A stretch of 36,189 nt of DNA from Actinomycetota bacterium (GCA_005885555.1 VAWN01000091.1:1-36189); one strand, 5' to 3'. Counted from the stretch's first letter, positions 17,574 through 25,393 are shown. Made by a program: numbers and translations. Notes: a model not told the origin generated them from the letters alone.

Positions 17574-17643
17574 CGATCTTGGACTTGTGTCGGCGACAAA
17601 AGCCGCATGACTCCGCGAGTCGGGCGACACAAGTCCAAGATCG
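17574..17643. repeat. Intergenic 19-bp perfect inverted repeat (REP/MITE-like, possible bidirectional terminator)
   Basis: CGATCTTGGACTTGTGTCG (17574-17592) is the exact reverse complement of CGACACAAGTCCAAGATCG (17625-17643), with a 32-base spacer that itself carries partial symmetry. It fills the space between two convergent genes, ilvE and the phosphatase gene. Palindromes beginning GATCTTG..CTTGTG are, from memory, dispersed in many actinobacterial intergenic regions. There is no T-run. Confidence 0.75.
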
Positions 17644-17657
17644 CGGAACGCGGGCGG

Positions 17658-18395
17658 TCAGTAGTGGAGCATGTGGGTGCGTAGCGCCTCGACGTGCAGC
17701 ACGCTGACCCCGGCCGTCCGGGCGTACCCGTGGATCGAGCCGTACCGGGCGGCCAGCTCGGTGAGGAACAGCCCCATCGCCTCGGGCGGGCAGGCGAGGA
17801 AATGCGGGGGCGGTGCGGGTACCCGTTCGCCGGTCACCTCCCGCCGGACCACCGCGGAGATCGGCCCCTGCGCGGCCTCGCTGGCGGCGTAGTCGGCCAT
17901 GATGTCGGCCGGCGCGACGCCGAGCAGGGCGAGGGTCAGCGCGGCCAGTACCCCCGTGCGGTCCTTACCGGCGAAGCAGTGCATGACCAGCGGCGCCCGG
18001 TCGGCGTCGGAGATCAGGCGCAGCCCGGCGCCGAAGCCCTCGATGCCCTCCTCAGCCATGTCGAGGTACCGGTCGGCGAGGAACCGGTGCGGGCCGGCCG
18101 ACTCGTCGTAGCTTTCCGGGTGCCACTCGCGGTGCTGCGGGTGCAGGTTGAAGTAGGCCAGGCCGGCGAGGTCGGGGATGCGGCCGTCGCGCTCGATCTC
18201 GGCCGGCCGGCGCAGGTCGAGCACGGTGCGGATGCCGAGCCCGGCCAGTTGCTCGCACTCGGCCTCGGTCAGCCGGTGCAGCGAGTCGGACCGGTACAGC
18301 CGGCCGGTGTGCACGATGCGGCCGTCGGCACCGGGCATACCGCCCAGGTCCCGGAAGTTGGCGACCGTCGAGAAGGTCGTCGTCCGCACGTCCAC
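17658..18395 (-). CDS. Tyrosine/serine protein phosphatase (PTP fold, lipid-phosphatase-like)
   Basis: This 245-residue protein carries the Cys-X5-Arg P-loop HCFAGKDRTG (~residue 139) typical of the bacterial Y_phosphatase3 group, which includes Mycobacterium PtpB. The N-terminal marks NFRDLGG and GRLYRSDSLHRLT and the LDLRRPAEIERDG stretch also match. Such enzymes dephosphorylate proteins or phosphoinositides; the substrate here is unknown. The GTG start is at 18395. It reads away from the PRC-barrel gene upstream on the same strand, with a hairpin between them. Confidence 0.9.
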   Translation of the reverse strand: MDVRTTTFSTVANFRDLGGMPGADGRIVHTGRLYRSDSLHRLTEAECEQLAGLGIRTVLDLRRPAEIERDGRIPDLAGLAYFNLHPQHREWHPESYDESAGPHRFLADRYLDMAEEGIEGFGAGLRLISDADRAPLVMHCFAGKDRTGVLAALTLALLGVAPADIMADYAASEAAQGPISAVVRREVTGERVPAPPPHFLACPPEAMGLFLTELAARYGSIHGYARTAGVSVLHVEALRTHMLHY

Positions 18396-18441
18396 GCCGC
18401 AGACAGTACCGCTCTGACCGGCGGAACGGCATCAGACGCAT

Positions 18442-18472
18442 CGATGGGAGTGGCGGTCTGCCACTCCCATCG
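18442..18472 (-). terminator. 13-bp perfect hairpin after the PRC-barrel gene
   Basis: CGATGGGAGTGGC pairs exactly with GCCACTCCCATCG around a five-base loop, 15 bases after the stop of the PRC-barrel gene on the minus strand. There is no T-run, as is common for actinobacterial terminator-like hairpins. Confidence 0.6.
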
Positions 18473-18486
18473 ACCGGTTGTCCGGT

Positions 18487-19191
18487 TTACCGCGGGAAGT
18501 CACCTTCCCGTTCCGGGCCGCTGCCCTCGGTGTCCGCCCGCAACGGCGGCGCGGCGGCCGGTGGCACCATCCCGCCGGGCGTCGGCGCGGCAGCCGGCGG
18601 CACCGTCCCGGCCGGGGTCGGCGGAGCGACCTCGCCCATCGGGTACGTGTCGCTGTAGTACCCGCCGATCTTGTCGCGGTACGCCTCGCCGCGGAAGCTC
18701 TCCGGATCGAACTCGGGCGAGTCCTTGATCTGCTGCTTCGTGCGGTCGACGTAGAGGCGCTTCTCCTGGTGGTCGATGTGGTGCACGGTACCGGCCGGCA
18801 GGAGCACCTTCTTGCCGAAGATCCACGGGCCGGTGTCGACGACCAGGTAGCTGTCGCCGACCGTCGTGCTGGCCTCGTCGATCTTGCCGATGTGCCCGTC
18901 GGTCGTCTCGACCCGGTACCCGATCACGTCACCGCCGTCGCCGAGGCCGGCGTTCTCGCGGTAGTTCCACGGGTCGAAGCGGGCGATGGTGTCCGGCGTC
19001 TGCATCTCCGGGCTCCGCGCCTGCGGTACCTCGGTGCGCATCGGGGGTACGTCGCCGGTCATCGGTGCGGTGCTGCCCTCGACCGGGTCCGGAGCGGCCG
19101 GCGGCATGTGGGCGAACCCACCGGGCGGGTCGATCCGTTCCGGGTCGGGGCTGGGCGACCCAAACATGTTCGGGGCGACCGGCCTGTCCAT
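18487..19191 (-). CDS. PRC-barrel domain protein with proline-rich ends
   Basis: This 234-residue soluble protein has a PRC-barrel-like core (~residues 85-165: GDVIGYRVETTDGHIGKID, SYLVVDTGPWIFGKKVLLPA, VHHIDHQEKRLYVDRTKQQI). The N-terminal ~80 residues are Pro-rich and low complexity. The C-terminal tail has two near-copies of a Pro/Ala repeat (PAGTVPPAAAPTPGGMVPPA). No signal peptide or membrane helix is seen. PRC-barrels occur in ribosome maturation factors, photosynthetic reaction centres and stress proteins; the role here is unknown. It is divergent from cimA. Confidence 0.8.
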   Translation of the reverse strand: MDRPVAPNMFGSPSPDPERIDPPGGFAHMPPAAPDPVEGSTAPMTGDVPPMRTEVPQARSPEMQTPDTIARFDPWNYRENAGLGDGGDVIGYRVETTDGHIGKIDEASTTVGDSYLVVDTGPWIFGKKVLLPAGTVHHIDHQEKRLYVDRTKQQIKDSPEFDPESFRGEAYRDKIGGYYSDTYPMGEVAPPTPAGTVPPAAAPTPGGMVPPAAAPPLRADTEGSGPEREGDFPR

Positions 19192-19330
19192 GGCTATCCC
19201 TCCTCGGGGTTGTATTCGCCGTGGTTACCAGTCCGGTACCCGTCCGGTACTCACGGGAAACCCTGCTCAGCATGTGGGAGCGACTTCCCGGCCCGGCTCG
19301 GTAAGTGGCAAGGTACTTAACGTGACCTTG

Positions 19331-19357
19331 ATGTACCCGGTACTCATTATCACCTAG
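19331..19357 (+). CDS. cimA leader peptide (8 aa, Val-Leu-Ile-Ile-Thr)
   Basis: ATG 19331 opens MYPVLIIT with stop TAG at 19355-19357. GTG 19322 would add three residues (Val-Thr-Leu) and has AAGG at a better distance. The run Val-Leu-Ile-Ile reads out all three branched-chain amino acids directly before two hairpins and a T-run ahead of cimA. The Thr-stop plus following bases (TCACCTAGCGCG type) is the same as in the ilvB leader. Confidence 0.75.
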   Translation: MYPVLIIT

Positions 19358-19414
19358 CGCGCGCAGCCCCCTTCCTGCGCGCGCAGACCTCCCGCATCCG
19401 TGGGGGGTCTTTTT
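19357..19414 (+). promoter_or_regulatory. cimA transcription attenuator: leader hairpin plus intrinsic terminator
   Basis: GCGCGCGCAG (19357-19366), starting at the last base of the leader stop codon, pairs with CTGCGCGCGC (19375-19384), ten perfect pairs. Directly after it, AGACCTCCC (19385-19393) pairs with GGGGGGTCT (19402-19410), nine pairs including one T-G, followed by TTTTG. The geometry repeats that of the ilvB attenuator: stop codon at the foot of hairpin one, terminator as hairpin two. The gene starts 24 bases later. Confidence 0.8.
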
Positions 19415-19437
19415 GTTGGTCGAGAAAGGAACCTCCC

Positions 19438-21006
19438 ATGGGCTACCAGGTGTTCGACACCACGCTGCGCGACGGGGCACAGCGCGAAGGGATCACGTAC
19501 TCCGTCGTCGACAAGCTGGCGGTCGCGCGCCTGCTCGACGAGTTCGGCGTCGGCTTCATCGAGGGCGGCTGGCCGGGTGCCATGCCCAAGGACACCGAGT
19601 TCTTCGAACGCGCCCGGACCGAGCTCAACCTCAAACACGCGCTGCTGGTCGCGTTCGGCTCGACCCGCAAGGCCGGCGTACGGGCGGCCGCCGACCCGCA
19701 GGTACGGGCGCTGCTCGACGCGGAGACGTCGACGGTGTGCCTGGTCGCCAAATCGGACATCCGTCACGTCGAGCGGGCATTGCGGACCACCGGCGCGGAG
19801 AACCTGGACATGGTCCGCGACACCGTGGCGCACTTCCTCGCCGCGGGCCGGCGGGTGTTCCTGGACTGCGAGCACTTCTTCGACGGGTACCGCTTCGACC
19901 CGGACTACACGTCGAGCGTGGTGGCCGCCGCGCTGGAAGCCGGTGCGGAGCGGGTCGTCATGTGCGACACCAACGGCGGGATGCTGCCGTCGCGGATCAC
20001 CGCGGCGGTCACGTCGCTGATGCGGCGCCTGGGCGTCACCGGCGACCAGCTCGGCATCCACTGTCAGAACGACACCTCGTGCGCGGTCGCCAACACGATC
20101 GCCGCGGTCGAGGCCGGGGTCACCCACTTCCAGTGCACCGCGAACGGGTACGGCGAGCGGCCGGGCAACGCCGACCTGTTCGCCACCGTCGCCAACCTGC
20201 AACTCAAGCTCGGGCTGCCGCTCCTACCGGAGGGCTGCCTGGAGCAGATGGTGCGCGTCTCGCACGCCATCGCGGAGATCGCCAACATCGCCCCCGACAC
20301 CCACCAGGCCTACGTCGGGGCCGCGGCCTTCGCCCACAAGGCGGGGCTGCACGCGAGCGCGATCAAAGTGGATCCGCTGCTCTACAACCACGTGGAGCCG
20401 TCGGTCGTCGGCAACGACATGCGGATCCTGGTGACCGAGATGGCCGGCCGGGCCAGCATCGAGCTCAAGTCCCGGGAGCTCGGCCTGGACCTGGCCGGCC
20501 ATCCGGAGGCGGTCGCCACGGTCACCGACCGGGTCAAGGACCTGGAGGCCAAGGGCTGGTCGTTCGAGGCCGCCGACGCGTCGTTCGAGCTGCTGGTACG
20601 GGCCGAGCTGGGCACCGTGACCCGGCCGTTCACCCTCGACTCGTACCGCGTCCTCGTCGAGCACCGCGAGGACGGCACCGTGGTCTCCGAGGCGACGGTC
20701 AAGCTCTGGGTCGGCGATCAGCGGATGATCGCCACGGCGGAGGGCAACGGTCCGGTCAACGCGCTGGACGAGGCGCTGCGCGGCGCGCTGGTCCAGCACT
20801 ATCCGGCGCTGAAGGAGTTCGAGCTGGCCGACTACAAGGTGCGCATCCTCGAAGGGTCGCACGGCACCGGCGCGATCACCCGGGTGCTGCTGGAGACCGC
20901 CGAGGCCGGCCGCGACTGGACGACCGTCGGGGTACACGAGAACGTGGTGGAGGCCAGCTGGCACGCGCTGGTCGACGCGCTCACCTACGGGCTCACCCGC
21001 CGCTAG
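19438..21006 (+). CDS. cimA: (R)-citramalate synthase
   Basis: CimA condenses acetyl-CoA and pyruvate to citramalate, opening a threonine-independent path to 2-ketobutyrate and isoleucine. The protein has 522 residues and HMG-CoA-lyase-like architecture: the active-site motif FDTTLRDGAQREG begins at ~residue 6, IEGGWPGAMPKD follows, then CDTNGGMLPS, HCQNDTSCAVAN and CTANGYGERPGNADL with metal-binding His residues. FAHKAGLHASAI and a C-terminal LeuA-type allosteric domain (~residues 390-520) complete it. GGWPG with pyruvate-type pocket residues, and overall similarity to long CimA proteins, favour citramalate over isopropylmalate synthase. AAAGGA precedes ATG. The last 14 bases overlap the convergent phosphatase gene. 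Confidence 0.92.
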   Translation: MGYQVFDTTLRDGAQREGITYSVVDKLAVARLLDEFGVGFIEGGWPGAMPKDTEFFERARTELNLKHALLVAFGSTRKAGVRAAADPQVRALLDAETSTVCLVAKSDIRHVERALRTTGAENLDMVRDTVAHFLAAGRRVFLDCEHFFDGYRFDPDYTSSVVAAALEAGAERVVMCDTNGGMLPSRITAAVTSLMRRLGVTGDQLGIHCQNDTSCAVANTIAAVEAGVTHFQCTANGYGERPGNADLFATVANLQLKLGLPLLPEGCLEQMVRVSHAIAEIANIAPDTHQAYVGAAAFAHKAGLHASAIKVDPLLYNHVEPSVVGNDMRILVTEMAGRASIELKSRELGLDLAGHPEAVATVTDRVKDLEAKGWSFEAADASFELLVRAELGTVTRPFTLDSYRVLVEHREDGTVVSEATVKLWVGDQRMIATAEGNGPVNALDEALRGALVQHYPALKEFELADYKVRILEGSHGTGAITRVLLETAEAGRDWTTVGVHENVVEASWHALVDALTYGLTRR

Positions 21007-21967
21007 GCAGGATCAGCTCGGCGCACACGGCGCGGTGGTCGCTGCCCGGTACCGGGTGGACGGTCACCGCGCCGACGCGTACCCGGCGGTCGGCCAGGAC
21101 GTGGTCCAGGGTCAGCCGCGGTACCGGGCCGTAGGCGGTGTAGGGCCAGGTGGGCACCAGGCCGCGGCCGGCGACCGCGGCGGCGTCCCGGTAGCCGGTA
21201 CCGACGAGCGCGCGCAGCGCCGCATGGTCCAGCGTGGCGTTGAAGTCGCCGAGCAGCACGCGTACCGGACCGTCCGGGCCCGCCGCCGGCAGCTGGGCCA
21301 GGCCGGCACGCCACGGCGCGACGGTACCCGGCCGGTACAGCGACAGCGGGTGCACGCACTCGACGTACACCGGCCCGGTACCGGGAATGTCGAGGGTGGC
21401 GAACACCGCCCGGTGGCCGCCGGGGTGGGTGCGGAACCCGGGCGGGCTCAACGGGTACCGGCTGAAAAGCGCGCAACCCCGGCCGTGCGGTGCCGGCTCG
21501 GTGGCCCGGTGGGCGAGCAGCTCGGCCAGGCCCGCGGCGCGCAGCTTGCGGTCGATCTCCGGGGTGTACTCCTGCAGCGCGACCACGTCGGCGCCGGTCT
21601 CCCGCACCAACTCGAACAGCGCGTCCGGATCGCAGGAGCCGTGCAGCAGGTTGGCGGTCAGCACCCGCAGCACCGGCCCGTCGCCGCGTTCCCGGCGCCC
21701 GATCGCCCGCGGCAGTACCGCCCCCGCGAGCGCGACCGACGCGACGCCGGCCACCGCGGCGGCGCCCCACCGCCCGGTCGCCAGCGCGAGCGCCAGCGGC
21801 AGTACCGCGGCCGGCGCGGCGTACGGCGTGAAGGACACCGCGCAGACCGGTACCCACCCGCGCTCCAGCCCGAGCAGCCGGACCGCGGCCCAGACCGCCC
21901 AGCTCGCGACCACGATCCAGACCACCACGATGAGAACGTAACCGTCCGGTGCCACGGCCGGCGCCAC
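20993..21967 (-). CDS. Membrane-anchored endonuclease/exonuclease/phosphatase (EEP) family protein
   Basis: About 324 residues if started at GTG 21967. The N-terminal third holds roughly three membrane helices (YVLIVVVWIVVASWAVWAAV, then two Ala/Leu/Val-rich segments). The EEP catalytic domain follows: Asn in LTANLLHGS, Glu in VALQEYTPEID, LLGDFNATLDH and the C-terminal SDHRAV, all active-site positions of the DNase I-like fold. Likely an extracytoplasmic phosphodiesterase or phosphatase; the substrate is unknown. GTG 21955 and ATG 22010 are alternative starts. Its 3' end overlaps cimA by 14 bases, and its 5' end lies about 10 bases from the divergent membrane gene. Confidence 0.8.
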   Translation of the reverse strand: MAPAVAPDGYVLIVVVWIVVASWAVWAAVRLLGLERGWVPVCAVSFTPYAAPAAVLPLALALATGRWGAAAVAGVASVALAGAVLPRAIGRRERGDGPVLRVLTANLLHGSCDPDALFELVRETGADVVALQEYTPEIDRKLRAAGLAELLAHRATEPAPHGRGCALFSRYPLSPPGFRTHPGGHRAVFATLDIPGTGPVYVECVHPLSLYRPGTVAPWRAGLAQLPAAGPDGPVRVLLGDFNATLDHAALRALVGTGYRDAAAVAGRGLVPTWPYTAYGPVPRLTLDHVLADRRVRVGAVTVHPVPGSDHRAVCAELILPSGG

Positions 21968-21976
21968 AATGGTCGG

Positions 21977-22732
21977 GTGACCGACCAACCCGATGACCAC
22001 CAGATACATGTAGGGGTGCGGCTGGCCCGGCTCGAAGCGCTGCTCGGCGTCCACCACGACAGGTCCGGGGTGCACCTGCCCGCCTGGCTGCGCCCGACCA
22101 GGGGGGAGCACCGCGTCTCGGTGACCATCGTGCTGGGGGTGCTCGTCGTCCTTCAGCTGGGGGTCCGGCGTGACCTGCAGTTCCAGCCGCGGTACCTGCT
22201 GCCGGCGCTGGAGGTGCTGCTGTTCGCGGTCCTGGTGGTCGCCAACCCGACCCGGATCACCCGGGAGCACGCGCTGCTGCGTTTCTTCAGCCTGCTCCTG
22301 GTCGTGGCCGCCAGCTTCGCGACCGCGTGGTCGGCCGGGCGCCTGGTGTACCAGCTCGCCCGGGGACACGGCGGCGACAGCGCCTTTCCGTTGCTGGTCA
22401 ACGGTGGTGCCATCTGGCTGACCAACGTCATCGTGTTCGCGCTGTGGTACTGGGAGTTCGACCGGGGCGGGCCGGCGGCGCGGGCCAGCGCCCGCAAGAA
22501 GCTGCCGGACTTCGTGTTCACTCAGATGACCGCCCCGGAGCTGGCCTCGCGCGACTGGGAACCGGCGTTCCTCGACTACCTGTACCTGTCGTTCACCAAC
22601 GCGACCGCGTTCAGCCCGACCGACACGCTGCCGCTGAGCAGGTGGGCGAAGCTGACGATGATGTTCCAGTCGGGGATCTCGCTGGTGACCGTCGCGCTGG
22701 TGGTCGCGCGGGCGGTGAACATCTTCACCTGA
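21977..22732 (+). CDS. Multipass membrane protein, DUF1345-like with pore-helix-like C-terminus
   Basis: A 251-residue protein from GTG 21977. After ~45 polar residues there are four to five hydrophobic segments (VSVTIVLGVLVVLQLG, LLPALEVLLFAVLVVA, FFSLLLVVAASFATAW, AIWLTNVIVFALWYWEF). The C-terminal stretch DYLYLSFTNATAFSPTDTLP then SRWAKLTMMFQSGISL and a last helix resembles DUF1345 proteins and, more loosely, a two-helix channel pore region. No function is assigned. It is divergent from the EEP gene and convergent with the YcnI-like gene. Confidence 0.8.
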   Translation: MTDQPDDHQIHVGVRLARLEALLGVHHDRSGVHLPAWLRPTRGEHRVSVTIVLGVLVVLQLGVRRDLQFQPRYLLPALEVLLFAVLVVANPTRITREHALLRFFSLLLVVAASFATAWSAGRLVYQLARGHGGDSAFPLLVNGGAIWLTNVIVFALWYWEFDRGGPAARASARKKLPDFVFTQMTAPELASRDWEPAFLDYLYLSFTNATAFSPTDTLPLSRWAKLTMMFQSGISLVTVALVVARAVNIFT

Positions 22733-22750
22733 CGCCGGGCCGGCGCCGGT

Positions 22751-23473
22751 TCACCTGGCGCCGGGCCGCCGGCGGCCGAGCCAGACGCCGCCGACGACCA
22801 GCAGGAGCAGCACGACGGCCGCGGCCGCGCCGATGAGCCACGGGGTGAGGTCGGTCGTGTTCGCGGCCGGCGCGGCGGTGCCGGGCGTGTCGGTCGCCAC
22901 GGGGCCGACGGTGGGCGTCGCGCTGTCCGGCGGTGGGCCGCCGCTGCTGGCCCCGGGGGAGGCGGCGGCCGCCGGTTGCAACACCAGTACCGGTGCCGGG
23001 TGCGGCGGCTCCGGCTGCCCGGCCTGCGGTACCTCGATCCACCGGTCGGCCCGGTTGTTGCTGTAGGTGACCACGGTCTTGAACGCCAGGCGCGTCACGC
23101 CGTCCGGCAGCTTCGCGATCTTCACGCGGTAGATGACGTCCTTGTGCACCGCCAGGGTGTTGCCGGCGACGACGTACCCGTCGGCGGTGCGGGTCAACGT
23201 CCAGCCGGCCGGGCCGGACACGTAGCTGACCGCCGCGGGCACGATCCCGGCCGGGAGGACCACCTGCACCATCCTGGCGCCCGCGGTGGTCGACTCCGAC
23301 TCGGCGGTGAACTGCACGCTGACGTCGGTCGCGCCGGCCTGCGGCTTGTCCGCGGACACCTGGACGTGCGCCAGGGCGGGCGCGGCGGTGCCGAGGACGA
23401 CCGCGGTCGAGGCCGTGGCCGTGGCCGCGGCCGCCAGGGCCGCGACGAGAAGACCTCTGGACAACGATGTCAC
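22751..23473 (-). CDS. YcnI-like (DUF1775) secreted, membrane-anchored protein
   Basis: A 240-residue protein from GTG 23473. It has a signal peptide with cleavage expected after APALA, leaving His as the first mature residue (HVQVSADKPQAGATDVSV). YcnI-family proteins use that N-terminal His to bind copper. The DUF1775 domain covers ~residues 36-165 (PAGIVPAAVSYVSGPAGWTL, VYRVKIAKLPDG-type stretches). A Pro/Ala-rich linker, one C-terminal helix (WLIGAAAAVVLLLLVVGGVW) and a basic tail anchor it outside the membrane. The GTG overlaps the stop of the upstream gene (GTGA). The usual copper partners (CopC/CopD, SCO1) are not adjacent. Confidence 0.88.
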   Translation of the reverse strand: MTSLSRGLLVAALAAAATATASTAVVLGTAAPALAHVQVSADKPQAGATDVSVQFTAESESTTAGARMVQVVLPAGIVPAAVSYVSGPAGWTLTRTADGYVVAGNTLAVHKDVIYRVKIAKLPDGVTRLAFKTVVTYSNNRADRWIEVPQAGQPEPPHPAPVLVLQPAAAASPGASSGGPPPDSATPTVGPVATDTPGTAAPAANTTDLTPWLIGAAAAVVLLLLVVGGVWLGRRRPGAR

Positions 23474-24336
23474 GCGGGTAAGGGTAGCGAGTCGATGGCA
23501 TCGATGAGGGTGGATCGCAGTCGGGTCGCCCGGTCGGCGAAGTCGCGCTGCGCCGCGGCGTACCGGGCGCGGCCGTCCGCGGTCTCCACCGGTACCGGTG
23601 CGTAGCCGAGGTCGGTCAGATCGTAGGGGCTGGCCCGCATGTCCAGCGTGCGGATCTCCCGGGCCAGCGCGAAGCAGTCGGCCACCAGGTCGGCGCCGAC
23701 GAGCGGGGACAGCTTGTACGCCCACTTGTAGAGGTCCATGTTCGCGTGCAGGCAACCGGGCTGCTCCTGCGCCGGCTGGCCGGCCCGGGTGGGGCGCAGC
23801 GCGTTCAGCGGGCGGGCCGGGTCGGTGAAGAAGCGGTAGGCGTCGAAATGGGTACAGCGGATCCGGGTGCTGTCCACGACCTCGGCGGTGCGCTCGGGGC
23901 CCAGCCGCAGCGGGTACGCCTCGTGCCGGACCTGGCCGGGTGCCAGCCGGTACACCATCGCCCACTCGTGCATGCCGAAGCAGCCGAGGTGTGCGGGGCG
24001 GCTGGCGGTGGCGGCGAGCAGGTCGCGGATCCACGTCATCGCGTCACCGCGCCGTCGGACCACCGTCGCGGTGTCGAGCGTGACGCCCTCGGGCGTGGCC
24101 CGGTAGTCGGGACCGAACTCGTCGGGCGCGCCGGCTTCGAGCACCACGCCGGGGCCGGGATGCCAGCGGCGCAGCTGCGCCGGCCGGTACGAGTAGTAGG
24201 TGAACAGGAAGTCCTCGACCGGGTGCCGGCGGCCGGTCCGCCGCCGCGCCAGGTGCCCGGTCAGCCAGCCGTCGACGCGACGCTCGTGCGCCGCGCGGCG
24301 GGCCCGCCAGTCCGGTTCGGACAGGAACGTGCTCAC
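23470..24336 (-). CDS. Conserved actinobacterial protein, often labelled 3-methyladenine DNA glycosylase
   Basis: A 288-residue soluble protein. It contains HPVEDFLFTYYSYRPAQLRR, RWHPGPGVVLE, HLGCFGMHEWAMVYR, TRIRCTHFDAYRFFT and CLHANMDLYKWAYKLSP, stretches I recall from a widespread actinobacterial family. Database entries often call this family a 3-methyladenine glycosylase, but I see no helix-hairpin-helix glycosylase signature to support that name. Conserved His, Cys and acidic residues suggest an enzyme. It is translationally coupled (GTGA) to the YcnI-like gene that follows. Confidence 0.8.
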   Translation of the reverse strand: MSTFLSEPDWRARRAAHERRVDGWLTGHLARRRTGRRHPVEDFLFTYYSYRPAQLRRWHPGPGVVLEAGAPDEFGPDYRATPEGVTLDTATVVRRRGDAMTWIRDLLAATASRPAHLGCFGMHEWAMVYRLAPGQVRHEAYPLRLGPERTAEVVDSTRIRCTHFDAYRFFTDPARPLNALRPTRAGQPAQEQPGCLHANMDLYKWAYKLSPLVGADLVADCFALAREIRTLDMRASPYDLTDLGYAPVPVETADGRARYAAAQRDFADRATRLRSTLIDAIDSLPLPA

Positions 24337-24377
24337 GCCCCCGATTGTCCACCGGTACCGCGGGGTAGATTCGGGCG

Positions 24378-25166
24378 GTGCGGATCGCTCGCTTTGTACA
24401 CGCCGGCGGCATGTCCTTCGGCACCGTGGAAGGGGAACCCGGCGCCGCCGTCGAGGCGCTGACGGTGGCCGAGATCGACGGGCACCCGTTCGGCGCGGTG
24501 CGGTTCACCGGACAACGCTGGGCCCTGCCCGACGTCCGGCTGCTCTCGCCGATCCTGCCCAGCAAGGTGGTCGGCGTCGGGCGCAACTACGTGGACCACG
24601 CGGCCGAGCACGGCGCCGAGGTACCGAAGGAACCGCTGCTGTTCCTCAAGCCGTCCACCGCCGTCATCGGGCACCATGACCTGATCCGGCTGCCGGTGCA
24701 GTCCGACCGGGTCGAGCACGAGGCGGAGCTGGCCGTGGTCATCGGCGCTCCCGGCGCCCGGCGGGTGGACCGGGACGGTGCCCGGGCCGCGATCTTCGGG
24801 TACACCTGTGGAAACGACGTGACAGCCCGCGACCTGCAGCGGCACGACGGCCAGTGGACCCGCGGCAAGGGTTTCGACTCGTTCTGCCCGCTCGGCCCGT
24901 GGATCGCCACCGACGTCGACGTCTCAGACGTCGAGGTGCGCTGCGAGGTCAACGAGGAGGTGCGCCAGCTCGGCCGGACCAAGGACATGGTGTTCGACGT
25001 GCCGACCCTGGTGTCGTACGTCTCGCACGTGATGACGCTGCTGCCCGGCGACGTGATCCTGACCGGTACCCCCGCCGGCGTGTCACCGCTCACCAGCGGC
25101 GATACGGTCACCGTGTCGGTCGAGGGGATCGGCGTGCTGGCCAACCGCGTCGCCGCGCTGGATTAG
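24378..25166 (+). CDS. Fumarylacetoacetate hydrolase (FAH) family protein
   Basis: A 262-residue protein from GTG 24378. It has the FAH fold marks: VVGVGRNYVDHAAEHGAEVP, EPLLFLKPSTAVIG, the metal-binding EHEAELAVVIG, GYTCGNDVTARDLQ, the lysine in RGKGFDSFCPLGPW, and LLPGDVILTGTPAGVSP. The family includes acylpyruvases and oxaloacetate decarboxylases (FAHD1 type), which this compact single-domain form resembles. In other actinobacteria this gene usually stands upstream of gltX; here tRNA genes follow directly. Confidence 0.9.
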   Translation: MRIARFVHAGGMSFGTVEGEPGAAVEALTVAEIDGHPFGAVRFTGQRWALPDVRLLSPILPSKVVGVGRNYVDHAAEHGAEVPKEPLLFLKPSTAVIGHHDLIRLPVQSDRVEHEAELAVVIGAPGARRVDRDGARAAIFGYTCGNDVTARDLQRHDGQWTRGKGFDSFCPLGPWIATDVDVSDVEVRCEVNEEVRQLGRTKDMVFDVPTLVSYVSHVMTLLPGDVILTGTPAGVSPLTSGDTVTVSVEGIGVLANRVAALD

Positions 25167-25175
25167 CCAACCGAT

Positions 25176-25204
25176 TTGGATCGCCCCTGGCGGTCCGGTA
25201 GAGT
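25176..25204 (+). promoter_or_regulatory. Promoter of the tRNA-Gln/tRNA-Glu unit
   Basis: TTGGAT (25176-25181), exactly 17 bases, then TAGAGT (25199-25204), about 26 bases before the mature tRNA-Gln. A GGCGCC-GCGA-GGCGCC hairpin lies in the short 5' leader. Confidence 0.65.
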
Positions 25205-25230
25205 CTCCTTCGGCGCCGCGAGGCGCCAAA

Positions 25231-25302
25231 TGGGGTATGGGGTAATTGGCAGCCCGACGGATTCTGGTTCCGTTAGTCTAGGTTCGAGTCCTGGTACCCC
25301 AG
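25231..25302 (+). tRNA. tRNA-Gln (CUG anticodon)
   Basis: A 72-nt cloverleaf. The acceptor TGGGGTA pairs with TACCCCA plus discriminator G. The D arm is GGTAATTGGCAGCC, the anticodon stem ACGGA/TCCGT holds loop TTCTGGT with anticodon CTG, and the T arm is CTAGGTTCGAGTCCTGG. CCA is not encoded. Confidence 0.95.
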
Positions 25303-25315
25303 CCCCAGCGGTCTT

Positions 25316-25388
25316 GGCCCCGTCGTCTAGCGGCCTAGGACGCCGCCCTCTCAAGGCGGTAGCGCCGGTTCGAATCCGGTCGGGGCTA
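25316..25388 (+). tRNA. tRNA-Glu (CUC anticodon)
   Basis: A 73-nt cloverleaf, 13 bases after tRNA-Gln. The acceptor GGCCCCG pairs with CGGGGCT (first pair G-T) plus A. The D arm is TCTAGCGGCCTAGGA, the anticodon stem CCGCC/GGCGG holds loop CTCTCAA with anticodon CTC, and the T arm is GCCGGTTCGAATCCGGT. CCA is not encoded. Confidence 0.96.
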
Positions 25389-25393
25389 CGGAC

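Noticed and set aside
14930-17638. About 900-codon minus-strand open frame opposite leuB and ilvE
   Set aside because: Composition is His/Arg/Gly/Val-rich antisense noise; leuB and ilvE on the plus strand have all family motifs.
22011-22370. N-terminal extension of the EEP protein upstream of 22010
   Set aside because: That part is antisense to the membrane protein gene and is polar, Gln/Arg/His-rich and unlike the family.
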